Source: Clostridiaceae bacterium
GTDB lineage: Bacteria > Bacillota > Clostridia > Oscillospirales > Acutalibacteraceae
Length of the DNA: 47,736 nt
NCBI GenBank assembly: GCA_016292785.1
Contig: JAEDFL010000010.1
Coordinates: 1-47,736 of the forward strand
Direction of reading: 5' to 3'
Positions 32,352 to 41,501 of this stretch are shown in pieces. The translations under genes and the position numbers were made by a program. The first letter of the stretch is position 1, and the number at the start of each line of letters is the position of its first letter. The notes under the pieces were generated by a model that was given only the letters and a program-made list of their open reading frames with translations, ran no database searches and had not been told where the DNA came from.

Positions 32352-32575
32352 GAAAAATGTGCCGTGGCGGCTTCCTTTAATAATTTTGCAAGAAAACCGT
32401 TCACGGTGCTTTTTGCAGCGAGCGGTGCTGTACAAAGGTACTGCCCCGAGCGAAAAATGTGACGTAGGCGGTTTCCTTTAATAATTTTGCAAGAAAGCCG
32501 TTCACGGTGCTTTTTGCAGCGAGCGGTGCTGTACAAAGGTACTGCCCCGAGCGAAAAATGTGCCGTGGGCGGTTT
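32352..32575 (-). repeat. tandem repeat, unit about 100 bp, two full copies plus a part
   Basis: The unit starts GAAAAATGTG and ends CTGCCCCGAGC. It begins at 32352 and again at 32452, with a partial third unit from 32553 (periods 100 and 101). An open frame runs through it on the minus strand but only reflects the repeats. The rest of 32293-32650 holds no gene. Confidence 0.88.
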
Positions 32576-32650
32576 TATTCAAAATTTAAAAACAGAGGCA
32601 GGGCAATTTTGTTAATATGCCCCGCCCATTACAATCGAACTAAAATAGAA

Positions 32651-32923
32651 TTATTTAACAGCGTCCTTGAGAGCCTTACCTGCCTTGAAAGCCGGCACCT
32701 TGCTTGCGGGAACAGTCATTGTTTCGCCTGTTCTGGGGTTGCGAGCCTGCTTCTCTGAACGCTCTCTGATCTCGAATGTGCCGAAGCCGACAAGCTGGAT
32801 CTTCTCACCGTTCTTGAGTGCGTCAGTTGTTGCGGCGATAACAGCGTTGACTGCTTTCTCGGCAGCCTTCTTGTCCATTTCACCCTTAGCGGCAACTGCG
32901 TTGATAAATTCTGTCTTATTCAT
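32651..32923 (-). CDS. hup: HU-family DNA-binding protein
   Basis: 90 residues, standard HU length. It begins MNKTEFINAVAAKGEMDKKA and contains the DNA-binding arm motif VGFGTFEIRERSEKQARNPR and the closing VPAFKAGKALKDAVK. It bends and packs DNA as a dimer. A clear AGGAGG-like site (CTGGAGGAATTACAATG on the minus strand) precedes the start. It sits inside the yab cluster between mazG and rqcP. Confidence 0.97.
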   Translation of the reverse strand: MNKTEFINAVAAKGEMDKKAAEKAVNAVIAATTDALKNGEKIQLVGFGTFEIRERSEKQARNPRTGETMTVPASKVPAFKAGKALKDAVK

Positions 32924-33008
32924 TGTAATTCCTCCAGTTTTTTATTATGAAATCTCCAAGGTCTCCGAAGCACCATTCGTCATCCTTAAAGCATATCATT
33001 TGAATTGA

Positions 33009-33812
33009 TTAGTTTTGTTTGGCTTCGTCCCAAAGCCTGTCAAGAGTTTCAATATCCGACTGCTTCATATCTATATTTCTTTCATTGGCAAGCTTTTCAA
33101 CAGTCTTGAAGCGTGTAACGAACTTATCCGTTGCGTCGGTGAGAGCTTCTTCGGCATCGGTATCGACAAAGCGTGATACATTTACGGCGGAGAAAAGAAC
33201 ATCTCCGAGCTCTTCATTGATGTTAGCCTTATCCCCGTTTGCGATCGCCGCTTTAAGCTCTGCGATCTCCTCGGAAAGCTTGTCAAGCGCACCGCCGACC
33301 TCGTCCCAGTCAAAGCCTGCCTTTGCGGCTTTGGACTGAATTTTTGCGGCTCTCATAAGTGCGGGAAGCTCCCTCGGAACCGAGTCGATCGCCTGCGAGG
33401 TTGATTTCTGCCCCTTGGTCTTTCTTTTGATAGCGTCCCAGTTTGTCAGCACATCGTCAACAGAATTAACGTTGACCTCTCCGAAAACATGGGGATGACG
33501 CTCGATCAGCTTTTTGCAGTTTTCATCGGCAACATCGTCGATATCGAAAACGCCCTTTTCCCTTTCGATCTGAGTGTGGAAAACCACCTGCATCAGAACA
33601 TCGCCAAGCTCCTCACGAAGCATATCGGGATCGTTCTTGTTGATCGCTTCAATCGTTTCATATGTCTCCTCGATGAGATTTTTCTTAATGCTCTCGTGAG
33701 TCTGCTTGATGTCCCACGGACAGCCGCCCTCGGAGCGAAGTATTCTCATAATCTCAACAAGGTCGTAAACATTGTATTTTTCTTTAAATTCAAAACCGTT
33801 TTTCATATCCAT
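33009..33812 (-). CDS. mazG: MazG nucleoside triphosphate pyrophosphohydrolase
   Basis: 267 residues with two MazG halves, as in full-length MazG. The first has EETYETIEAI and REELGDVLMQVVFH, and the second has LSEEIAELKAAI and NEELGDVLFSAVNV; these are the EExxE and ExxD metal sites. It removes non-canonical or excess NTPs, and in E. coli it modulates ppGpp. Bacillus YabN carries an extra N-terminal methylase-like domain that is absent here. The start follows the flippase stop by six bases. Confidence 0.95.
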   Translation of the reverse strand: MDMKNGFEFKEKYNVYDLVEIMRILRSEGGCPWDIKQTHESIKKNLIEETYETIEAINKNDPDMLREELGDVLMQVVFHTQIEREKGVFDIDDVADENCKKLIERHPHVFGEVNVNSVDDVLTNWDAIKRKTKGQKSTSQAIDSVPRELPALMRAAKIQSKAAKAGFDWDEVGGALDKLSEEIAELKAAIANGDKANINEELGDVLFSAVNVSRFVDTDAEEALTDATDKFVTRFKTVEKLANERNIDMKQSDIETLDRLWDEAKQN

Positions 33813-33818
33813 ATTATT

Positions 33819-35603
33819 TTAACCTAAAAATCCACGTTTTTCAAGGGCTTCGGCAACTTTTTCTCCTTTAGGTATCATAAGGAGGTCATCTTTTGAAATT
33901 CCCTTGAGAAGAAGTATGGTGATAACGTACGAAATGACTGCCGCAATGACGGCTATTATCAGCGCAACGGAGTTTCCGTTAAGCATTCCGTCGGGATCTC
34001 CGAGATTGCCGAGGAACTTTCCGAATACAAGATTGGTAAGGAAAGCTACGACAGCACTTATAGCCGAGCAGATGCAAGGCTTGATGAAAACCGACATAAA
34101 GTTGATCTTCACTCCCGTGAGCTTGATGATCGAATACATATTGATTATCAGAACAACGAGATAGCAGGCAATCGAAGCGATCGGAGCACCCTCGATATTG
34201 ATATGCGGATTGCCGATAAGCACATAGTTGAGTATGATCTTTATCACCGCACCGACAATGAGCGACTTGAGCGGTATATCGGTTCTGCCGAGTCCCTGGA
34301 GCATACTCGTTATCGGTGATGAAACGGCAAAAATAAATATCGTACAGCCGTAAACCGCAAGTATCGGTGCGCCTATATTAGCTGTAGCCGCAGGATAGAA
34401 CATATCGAGAAGCGAATGTGCAACAGCCGCAAGACCGAAGCCGGTCGGGAGAGAGATGAGCATCGTTACCCTGATAACCGACTCAACGGCAACCTTGATA
34501 TCATTGCGCTGGCGGTTTGCCCATGCCGCAGAAAGCACGGGGATCGCACTTATTCCGAGAGTCATTGTAATGGTCGGAATGAGATTTTTGAAGTCAAGAA
34601 CCTCGTTGTAAATTCCGTAAATATATTTTACGACCTGGGAATCGGCGATTTTCATAGCCTCAAACTCTGCGCCGTAAAGAGCGTTGATAACATCGGGTGC
34701 TTTTTCAAAAGCATATTTAAGTCTGTTCTGAATTGTTGCGGCATCTATGAGGTTTGTGATATTGGTGACAAGAGAGCTTGCCGCAATAGGCAGAGCCGTC
34801 ATAATAATTATCTTCGCAAGCGTTCTTCCGCTCTGCGGCTTTGGTGAAGCCAAAAGCTCCGACTTCGTAATTCCGTCGCCTACGAACTTGTGTCTGATAA
34901 CGAGGTAGATGAGACCGAGAATCGTACCCGAGGTAACTCCGAGCACCGCAGCAGCGGCGGCAAAAGGATAAATAGCGGCGAGAGCCTCCTCCTCGGTCGC
35001 CCTGACAGCTCCGAAAACAGGCTGACCTGCCGCAAATTTTGCAAGCTGGGTTTCGAGAAGAATATAGCTTGCGCCGAGTCCGACAACGAGCTTTCCGACA
35101 ACCTCGATAACCTCGGATATCGCCGTGGGTACCATGTTCTGCATACCCTCGTAGTAACCTCTGTAGGTTGACATACAGCAGCAGAAAAAGATTGACGGCG
35201 CAATCGCAAGGACACAGTAAACATTCTCGACAAAGCCGACAACATATTTTGTGTACGGATAAGCTATAAGCAGAAGCAGAACCGTTCCGAGCACGCCCAT
35301 GATAAGGAACAGCCGCCTTGCGACACGCCTTATCATTCTGACATCACGGAAATGACCGAGCGAGCGTTCCTTGGCAACAAGCCTCGAAACAGCGACGGGC
35401 AAGCCTGCCATTGATATTGAATAAAGCGGAGTGTAAATCTCATATGCCGTGCTGAAATATCCTCTGCCGACCTCTCCGATCAGCATGGAAAGCGGTATTT
35501 TGAACAACGCTCCGATAACCTTAACGAGAATTGTGGCAACAACAAGTATAAAGGCTCCGCTCAACAGCGATTGAGACTTTTTACCTGACTTTTCCTCAGC
35601 CAT
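33819..35603 (-). CDS. polysaccharide flippase-like membrane protein (SpoVB/MurJ, MOP superfamily)
   Basis: 594 residues with about fourteen membrane segments. The opening GAFILVVATILVKVIGALFK, then GEVGRGYFSTAYEIYTPLYS and GLPVAVSRLVAKE, fits the SpoVB/YabM branch. It should move lipid-linked sugar or peptidoglycan precursor across the membrane; in Bacillus SpoVB acts in cortex formation, and others act in vegetative growth. It precedes mazG, the same order as yabM-yabN in Bacillus. GGAGG lies before the ATG. Confidence 0.9.
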   Translation of the reverse strand: MAEEKSGKKSQSLLSGAFILVVATILVKVIGALFKIPLSMLIGEVGRGYFSTAYEIYTPLYSISMAGLPVAVSRLVAKERSLGHFRDVRMIRRVARRLFLIMGVLGTVLLLLIAYPYTKYVVGFVENVYCVLAIAPSIFFCCCMSTYRGYYEGMQNMVPTAISEVIEVVGKLVVGLGASYILLETQLAKFAAGQPVFGAVRATEEEALAAIYPFAAAAAVLGVTSGTILGLIYLVIRHKFVGDGITKSELLASPKPQSGRTLAKIIIMTALPIAASSLVTNITNLIDAATIQNRLKYAFEKAPDVINALYGAEFEAMKIADSQVVKYIYGIYNEVLDFKNLIPTITMTLGISAIPVLSAAWANRQRNDIKVAVESVIRVTMLISLPTGFGLAAVAHSLLDMFYPAATANIGAPILAVYGCTIFIFAVSSPITSMLQGLGRTDIPLKSLIVGAVIKIILNYVLIGNPHINIEGAPIASIACYLVVLIINMYSIIKLTGVKINFMSVFIKPCICSAISAVVAFLTNLVFGKFLGNLGDPDGMLNGNSVALIIAVIAAVISYVITILLLKGISKDDLLMIPKGEKVAEALEKRGFLG

Positions 35604-35727
35604 CGTGTTTCCTCCCTGTTCAGATCTCTATATAATAAAGAAAACATTTATCAATTAAAAGCGATGGATTTAATTTTACCATAAAAAACCTGAATTATCA
35701 ATATTTTTCAAAACATTTTGCAAATGT

Positions 35728-36636
35728 TTAAACAAATTCTCTGAGTAAAGAATCCGCAGGAAGCTTTGACATATCTATTGTGTCAAGCTCCGAAAAGCTG
35801 TTTTTCAGTTCAGAGGCTATCGGGTACACACCGCTGTCCTCTCCCACAGTTCCGAGCAATTCAACGGCTTCACTCTTGAAAAGACACGGCTCATAAGGGT
35901 GGAAAGAGTCAATTCTGAAGCTTGCGTTCCTCTCAAACGGGAAGATGTATTTATCCTCACCCTTGAGTACCTCTTGCCATTGGGAAAGCGTTTTTTCAAC
36001 CGAGGTGTTTCTGTAATGATAATCTCTGATCATTCTGCGGACAAGGCGAAGATTTCTCTTGCTGAAAACAACCCTGCCTGAGTCGTCGGTAACTCTTGAC
36101 GAAACGCTGATATATACCTTTGTGATATGGCTTTCATCAAGTCCTTTTGTGATTATCGGGTTGAGTGCATGGATACCCTCAACGATAATCAAATCGTCCT
36201 TTTTCAGCTCCACCCTTTTGGTTTCAAGCTTTCTTGTTCCGCTGACAAAATCAAATTCAGGCACCTGAGCTGTTCTTTTTTCAATCAGGTCGCTGAAGGT
36301 ACGATGGATAAGGTCGATATCCAGTGCGCTGACATTCTCGAAATCCTTCAATCCCTTTTCCGTCAGAGGAATGTCGGCGGCGTTTCGGTAATAGTCGTCC
36401 AGCGACAGGGTATATGCGTTTCTGCCGCTGTTTTTTATCTTCTGAGCTATTTTGCCTGCGGTCGTGGTCTTGCCCGACGAGCTGGGACCAGCAAGCAGAA
36501 CAATGTCGCAGTCGGAGGTAAACCGATCCGCAAGCTCGGTGACAGAGCTTTCAAATCGGCTCTCGGCATCGTTTATAAACGACTCCATATTCGACTCAAC
36601 ATTTTCATTTATATCGTTTAAAGTAAAGTATGCCAT
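35728..36636 (-). CDS. nucleoside kinase, uridine kinase-like (P-loop PRK family)
   Basis: 302 residues. Walker A is GPSSSGKTT (50-58), with SLDDYYRNAADIPL and the Walker B-like LIIVEGIHALNP. It lacks the N-terminal TGS-like domain of longer relatives. It likely phosphorylates a nucleoside or similar compound, though the exact substrate is open. Its ATG comes directly after the hemZ stop, with GAGGTG just before the stop, so it is coupled to hemZ. Confidence 0.85.
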   Translation of the reverse strand: MAYFTLNDINENVESNMESFINDAESRFESSVTELADRFTSDCDIVLLAGPSSSGKTTTAGKIAQKIKNSGRNAYTLSLDDYYRNAADIPLTEKGLKDFENVSALDIDLIHRTFSDLIEKRTAQVPEFDFVSGTRKLETKRVELKKDDLIIVEGIHALNPIITKGLDESHITKVYISVSSRVTDDSGRVVFSKRNLRLVRRMIRDYHYRNTSVEKTLSQWQEVLKGEDKYIFPFERNASFRIDSFHPYEPCLFKSEAVELLGTVGEDSGVYPIASELKNSFSELDTIDMSKLPADSLLREFV

Positions 36637-38088
36637 TCAGCACCTCTGTATTCGTTGATAAAAATCCCTTATTTGCTCCTTGCGCTCGGCAAGAACATCA
36701 AATCTCGAATTATATTCGTAAGGGTATTTGTAGTTAAATATTCTTTCAATGTTTCGGCTGTACGGATCTTTGAGCTTGGTGACCGCTCCTGCACCGACGG
36801 CAAGCACCGTGTGGCACTCCTCCATCATAAACACGTTGTAAAGGCATTCATAGCCCTCCTTGCACCAGCCGACATTCTCAAGATTGCCGAGAGATCGGGA
36901 CTGCCTATACATATAGTACGGTCTGTACCCCGATGAATAGAACTTATTCTGCGCATATTCCAGCATTTTATTTGCAATTTCACCGCTCTGAACATCAACG
37001 CCGTGAGTAACAATGGTCGATGAACGCTTGAGAGCGAGGGTGTGCAGGGTGATGTTTTCGGGATTCAGCTCAATCGCCCTGTCAACGGAATCACAAAAGC
37101 TTTCGTAGGTGTCGTCGGTAAGTCCTGCAATAAGGTCGGTATTGATATTGTCAAAGCCTGCGTTTCTTGCTTCGGTGAACACACGCACAAAATCATCGAC
37201 GGTGTGCCGTCTGCCGATCGCTCTGAGAACGCCGTCGTTAAAAGTCTGCGGATTTATGCTTATTCTTCCGACTCCTGCCGACTTTATCACCCTGAGCTTT
37301 TCGGGCGTAACCGTATCGGGTCTGCCCGCCTCGATCGTATATTCACGGATATCGGAAAGATCAAAATCTGCGTTTATCTCGGCGCAGATTCTCTCTATAT
37401 CCTGAGCCGATAGGGTGGTCGGTGTGCCGCCGCCCCAGTAAATTGATTCAAGCCTCAAGCCCAGCTCGTTGGCGATATCCGCCGTCATTTTTATTTCCCT
37501 GCAAAGGTTTTCGACATATTCGGGCAAAAGCTTCTTCGCCTGAGCTATGGAGTGGGAAACGAAAGAGCAATAGTTGCACCTTGTCGGGCAAAACGGGATA
37601 GAAACATAGAGACTGAAGCTTTTTTCGTCCGAGACAGACATTATTCTTTCCTCTGCCTTGGCGACGGAATAGGCAAGCTCGGTCTTGTTCTCGCTTACAA
37701 GCAGTTTATCCTTAAAATAAGTCTTTGCGCCCTCACCGCCCAAGTCGGAGATCAGAGTGTTCATCAGCTTTGACGGTCTGACGCCTGTAAGTATGCCCCA
37801 TTTCGGAGTGTAGCCCGTTTTTTCGGAAAGCAGGTAGAAAAGCAGGATCGCCATTTCCCTCTCGCAATCGTCAAAATCAGCGACAGCTTTCTCCTTTTCA
37901 CCGATTTCTCCGTCAATATCAACGCTGACCTTAACAAGGTATTCACCGCAAAGCTCTGTTGTGACGATTATTTTGTCGGTTTCACCGTTGTCCTCCCTGA
38001 TAACACGGATCGTTTCGTATGGATAAAAAACCCTGCAAAGATTTTCCATTTCATAATGAAATTGATGATCAACGACCCTGAGTATCAT
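36637..38088 (-). CDS. hemZ: coproporphyrinogen dehydrogenase HemZ (radical SAM)
   Basis: 483 residues. An N-terminal domain of about 155 residues precedes the radical SAM core with cysteines C167, C171 and C174 in FCPTRCNYCSF, followed by YWGGGTPTTL. This HemN-like C-terminal layout fits HemZ, which is involved in oxygen-independent porphyrin or heme metabolism. Some relatives of this family have other roles (HemW-like), so the precise activity is not certain. The start overlaps the MBL stop by four bases (ATGA), and the nucleoside kinase follows directly. Confidence 0.88.
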   Translation of the reverse strand: MILRVVDHQFHYEMENLCRVFYPYETIRVIREDNGETDKIIVTTELCGEYLVKVSVDIDGEIGEKEKAVADFDDCEREMAILLFYLLSEKTGYTPKWGILTGVRPSKLMNTLISDLGGEGAKTYFKDKLLVSENKTELAYSVAKAEERIMSVSDEKSFSLYVSIPFCPTRCNYCSFVSHSIAQAKKLLPEYVENLCREIKMTADIANELGLRLESIYWGGGTPTTLSAQDIERICAEINADFDLSDIREYTIEAGRPDTVTPEKLRVIKSAGVGRISINPQTFNDGVLRAIGRRHTVDDFVRVFTEARNAGFDNINTDLIAGLTDDTYESFCDSVDRAIELNPENITLHTLALKRSSTIVTHGVDVQSGEIANKMLEYAQNKFYSSGYRPYYMYRQSRSLGNLENVGWCKEGYECLYNVFMMEECHTVLAVGAGAVTKLKDPYSRNIERIFNYKYPYEYNSRFDVLAERKEQIRDFYQRIQRC

Positions 38089-38717
38089 TTAAATCTCCTC
38101 ATATATCTGTTTCTTCTTCTTTCGTATTCCATTGTTGTTGATCTGTTGTGACCTGTAAAAATCGCATAATCTCCCGGCATTTCATAAAGCCTTTTGATTG
38201 AAGCATACATTTCATCATCGTTTCCGCCGTAGAGATCAGTCCTGCCCACGGTAAGGCAGAAAAGAGTGTCGCCCGTAAAGAGAGCACGCTCGCTCTCAAC
38301 ATAGTAGCATACGCTTCCCTTGGTGTGACCGGGAGTGTGCATAACGGTAAAAACAAGGCTTCCGAGCGTTATCTTGTCGCCCTCGTCAACCGTGATATCG
38401 GCTTCGGTATTTTTCTGCCTGCCGGGAGCGATGCTTACTCCGAGGCTGTATCTTTCGTCCGTAAGACAGATCGCATCCTCCCTGTGAATAACGATCTTAG
38501 CTTCCGGAAATGCCTGTCTGAGACCGTAAACTCCGAGGATATGGTCGGCGTGACCGTGCGTCAGAAGAATATATTTTACATTTTTGTTGCTGAGCTTTTC
38601 AAGCAGCTCTGCGGTACATTCGCCGCAGTCGATCACCGCTGTTTCGCCGCTTACATCGTCCGTGACAATGTAGGTGTTGGCGCTCACAGGGCCGAGAACA
38701 AGTTTTTCAACCGTCAT
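38085..38717 (-). CDS. MBL-fold metallo-hydrolase (glyoxalase II-like)
   Basis: 210 residues. The metal site is LTHGHADH (HxHxDH), then HTPGHTKGSVCYY, FTGDTLF and FTGHNRST, all the expected ligands. Such small MBL enzymes split thioesters such as S-lactoylglutathione, but the true substrate here is unknown; Firmicutes often lack glutathione. The ATG begins one base after the dtd stop, and its own stop overlaps the hemZ start. Confidence 0.92.
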   Translation of the reverse strand: MTVEKLVLGPVSANTYIVTDDVSGETAVIDCGECTAELLEKLSNKNVKYILLTHGHADHILGVYGLRQAFPEAKIVIHREDAICLTDERYSLGVSIAPGRQKNTEADITVDEGDKITLGSLVFTVMHTPGHTKGSVCYYVESERALFTGDTLFCLTVGRTDLYGGNDDEMYASIKRLYEMPGDYAIFTGHNRSTTMEYERRRNRYMRRFK

Positions 38718-38718
38718 T

Positions 38719-39180
38719 TCAATCCCTCTTATTCCAAATTGTCGTGTCCATAATTATCGTTACGGGGCCGTCATTGTGTATCTCGACCTGCATATCCGCT
38801 CCGAACAAGCCGTGTTCAACCTTTTTTATGCCGTTTGCTCTGAGCTGTTCCATAAAGTATTCATAAAGCTCGTTTGCGTATTCGGGCTTTGCGGCAGTGA
38901 TGAACGAGGGGCGGTTGCCTTTTTTGATGTCCGCACACAGAGTAAACTGCGAAATTGCAAGCACCTCGCCGCCGATATCCATGATCGACAAATTCATTTT
39001 TTCGTCCTCGTCCTCAAAGACACGCAGCTTTGCTATCTTTGCGGCAAGTATCTCAGCGTCTTTTTTTGTATCGTCGGGAAATACTCCGAGAAGGACGTTA
39101 TATCCCCGTCCGATCTCACCTATTGTTTCGCCGTCAACAACGACTGCGGACGATTTTACTCTTTGAACTACTGCTTTCAT
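38719..39180 (-). CDS. dtd: D-aminoacyl-tRNA deacylase
   Basis: 153 residues, normal length. It begins MKAVVQRVKSSAVVVDGETI and contains the catalytic-pocket SQFTLCADIKKGNRPSF and the GPVT cis-proline motif near the end (NDGPVTI). It frees D-amino acids wrongly joined to tRNA. It follows relA by 23 bases, as in Bacillus (relA-dtd). Confidence 0.96.
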   Translation of the reverse strand: MKAVVQRVKSSAVVVDGETIGEIGRGYNVLLGVFPDDTKKDAEILAAKIAKLRVFEDEDEKMNLSIMDIGGEVLAISQFTLCADIKKGNRPSFITAAKPEYANELYEYFMEQLRANGIKKVEHGLFGADMQVEIHNDGPVTIIMDTTIWNKRD

Positions 39181-39203
39181 AAAAATCCTCTTATATTATT
39201 TCT

Positions 39204-41501
39204 TTAGCTGTTGGTTCTATCGATATCGAGAACACCGTTTATTTTTCTGAGCTTTGCCATAACGCTGTTCAGGTGCTCTTTTCCGTTTACGCCGATCGTC
39301 AGCTCAATCGAGGCTCTGCCGTCCTTTTTGCTCTTTGTGTTAATTCCGTAGATCATAACACGCATATCGGCTATCATTTTTGAAATATCAGCCATTAGTC
39401 CTACACGGTCAAGACAGGCAATCGAAACCGTTGCCGTAAAGTCCTCCTTGGCGGAATTATCCCAGCTTGCGGCGATCCATCTGTCAGGCTCGTCGGAAAG
39501 CTCAATGACCTTCGGCACATTCGTGCAGTCACGCTTGTGTATGGAAACTCCGTGTCCTCTTGTGATAAATCCGATTATATTGTCGCCCGGCAGAGGACTG
39601 CAGCACTTGGAAAGCTTGATAAGGCAGTTGTCGATGCCCTCGATCACAACGCCCTCCTGACTCTTTGTCCTCTTTTGCTGAGCAGGCTTGGATATCTTGA
39701 TAATATCCTCCTCAACGGGTTCGGGCTGTTTAAACTCCTTGACATATTCGTCCTTGATATGCGGCATCAGCTTGTTGATTGAAATTCCGCCGTAGCCGAT
39801 GGCGGCAAAGAAATCGTCTGCGCTGTTAAAACGCTGGCGCTGTGCGATCTCGAGAACAAACTTTTCAAACTGCTGATCTGTCAGGCGGATGAAGTTGCGC
39901 TTGAACTCACGCTCGACCTCCATTTTGCCCTCAAGAATATTTTCCTCTCTGCGCTCTTTTTTGAACCACGAGCGGATTTTATTTCTTGCGCCGCTTGTCT
40001 TGACGAATTTGAGCCAGTCGCGGCTCGGTCCCTTATTCTGCTGTGACGAGGTTACGATCTCAACGATCTCACCCGTCTTGACAACATAGTCAATCGGTAC
40101 TATTCTGCCGTCCACCTTTGCGCCGACCATTCTGTTACCGACCGCCGAGTGAATAGCATAGGCAAAGTCAACAACGGTAGAGCCTGCGGGAAGATTGATA
40201 ACGCTTCCCTTGGGAGTGAACACGAAAACCTCCTCCTGAACGAGGTCGGTTTTGATCGTGTTGACGATATCCTGCGGATTTTCCGAAACGTTCTGGCTCT
40301 CAAGAAGCTGACGGATCCATGAGAATTTCTCCTCAAACCTCTGTCTGCCGTTCATTCCGAGCTTATACTTCCAGTGTGCGGCAACACCGTACTCTGCAGT
40401 GCGGTGCATCTCCCATGTTCTGATCTGAACCTCAAACGGAATACCCTCGTCGCCGATAACCGTTGTATGGAGCGACTGATACATATTCGCCTTGGGAGTT
40501 GAAATATAGTCCTTGAAGCGTCCGGGAATGGACTTGAACATATCGTGAATTATTCCGAGGCAGTTGTAGCAGTCGATAACGTCGTCAACTATAATTCTGA
40601 CGGCATAGATGTCGTAAATTTCGTCAAAGCTTTTACCCTGCATATACATCTTGCGGTAAATTCCGTGAACGCTCTTGATTCTGCCGGAAATACTGCTGTT
40701 AGGCACAACCTGCTTGATCCTGTCGCTGATCTTCTTCTGAATACTGTCAAGATACTCTTTTCTCTTGGACTGCTGATGCTCAAGCTTTTCCTGAATTTCC
40801 TTGTAGGCAACGGGATCAAGGTAACTGATTGCCAGATCCTCAAGCTCCTCCTTTACGCCTCTGATACCGAGACGGTGAGCGATCGGAGCATATATTTCTA
40901 AGGTTTCCTGAGCTTTTTCACGTCTTTTATCCGGTCGCATAAAAGACAAGGTTCTCATATTGTGTATGCGGTCTGCCAGCTTGATGATAATGACACGGAT
41001 ATCCTGCGACATCGCCATAAGCATCTTGCGGACATTCTCCGCCTGCTGCTCCTCCTTGGTAAAGATAGGCACCTTGCCGAGCTTTGTAACTCCCTCAACA
41101 AGGTTTGCAACATCCTCGCCGAAATCCTCCTGAATATTCTCTTTCGTCATATCCGTATCTTCGACAACATCGTGCAGCAAGGCCGCAGCCATCGACTCCC
41201 CGTCCATACCTAAGTTGTAAAGGATAACAGCGACGGAGATAGGATGAATTATATAAGGCTCGCCCGAAAATCTGAACTGCCCCTCATGAGCCTTTTTTGC
41301 AACGAAATAAGCCTTTTCAACGAGTGAAACGTCATTTTCCGTCATATTCTCCCTGACAAGCGTAATCAGCTTTGAATAAAGCTCATCGGGGTTTTCGGGT
41401 ACGAAGTTTTTTTCTCCGTCCGTCTTGCCCTCGGATGCAGCCATCGAAGAAGTTAATTTGTTTTTTTCATTTGCTTCTGACATTTTCTTACCACTCGGCA
41501 T
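39204..41501 (-). CDS. relA: bifunctional (p)ppGpp synthetase/hydrolase RelA/SpoT
   Basis: 765 residues. In order: an HD hydrolase domain with LLHDVVEDTD and LADRIHNMRT (about 75-215), a synthetase with RIKSVHGIYRKMY, YDIYAVRIIVDD and YQSLHTTVIG (about 265-385), a TGS domain (VFVFTPKGSVINLPAGSTV), and a C-terminal ACT domain with IACLDRVGLMADIS. Both catalytic sites look whole, so it makes and breaks the stringent alarmone. The ATG at 41501 overlaps the recJ stop by 14 bases; an ATG at 41483 is the other choice. Confidence 0.96.
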   Translation of the reverse strand: MPSGKKMSEANEKNKLTSSMAASEGKTDGEKNFVPENPDELYSKLITLVRENMTENDVSLVEKAYFVAKKAHEGQFRFSGEPYIIHPISVAVILYNLGMDGESMAAALLHDVVEDTDMTKENIQEDFGEDVANLVEGVTKLGKVPIFTKEEQQAENVRKMLMAMSQDIRVIIIKLADRIHNMRTLSFMRPDKRREKAQETLEIYAPIAHRLGIRGVKEELEDLAISYLDPVAYKEIQEKLEHQQSKRKEYLDSIQKKISDRIKQVVPNSSISGRIKSVHGIYRKMYMQGKSFDEIYDIYAVRIIVDDVIDCYNCLGIIHDMFKSIPGRFKDYISTPKANMYQSLHTTVIGDEGIPFEVQIRTWEMHRTAEYGVAAHWKYKLGMNGRQRFEEKFSWIRQLLESQNVSENPQDIVNTIKTDLVQEEVFVFTPKGSVINLPAGSTVVDFAYAIHSAVGNRMVGAKVDGRIVPIDYVVKTGEIVEIVTSSQQNKGPSRDWLKFVKTSGARNKIRSWFKKERREENILEGKMEVEREFKRNFIRLTDQQFEKFVLEIAQRQRFNSADDFFAAIGYGGISINKLMPHIKDEYVKEFKQPEPVEEDIIKISKPAQQKRTKSQEGVVIEGIDNCLIKLSKCCSPLPGDNIIGFITRGHGVSIHKRDCTNVPKVIELSDEPDRWIAASWDNSAKEDFTATVSIACLDRVGLMADISKMIADMRVMIYGINTKSKKDGRASIELTIGVNGKEHLNSVMAKLRKINGVLDIDRTNS

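Noticed and set aside
32279..32536. Open frame on the minus strand covering the tandem repeat
   Set aside because: It follows the repeat units and runs into the rqcP start; no ribosome site and no protein-like pattern.
32352..32575. CRISPR array
   Set aside because: The repeats are about 100 bp, adjoin each other directly with no unique spacers, and no cas gene is near.
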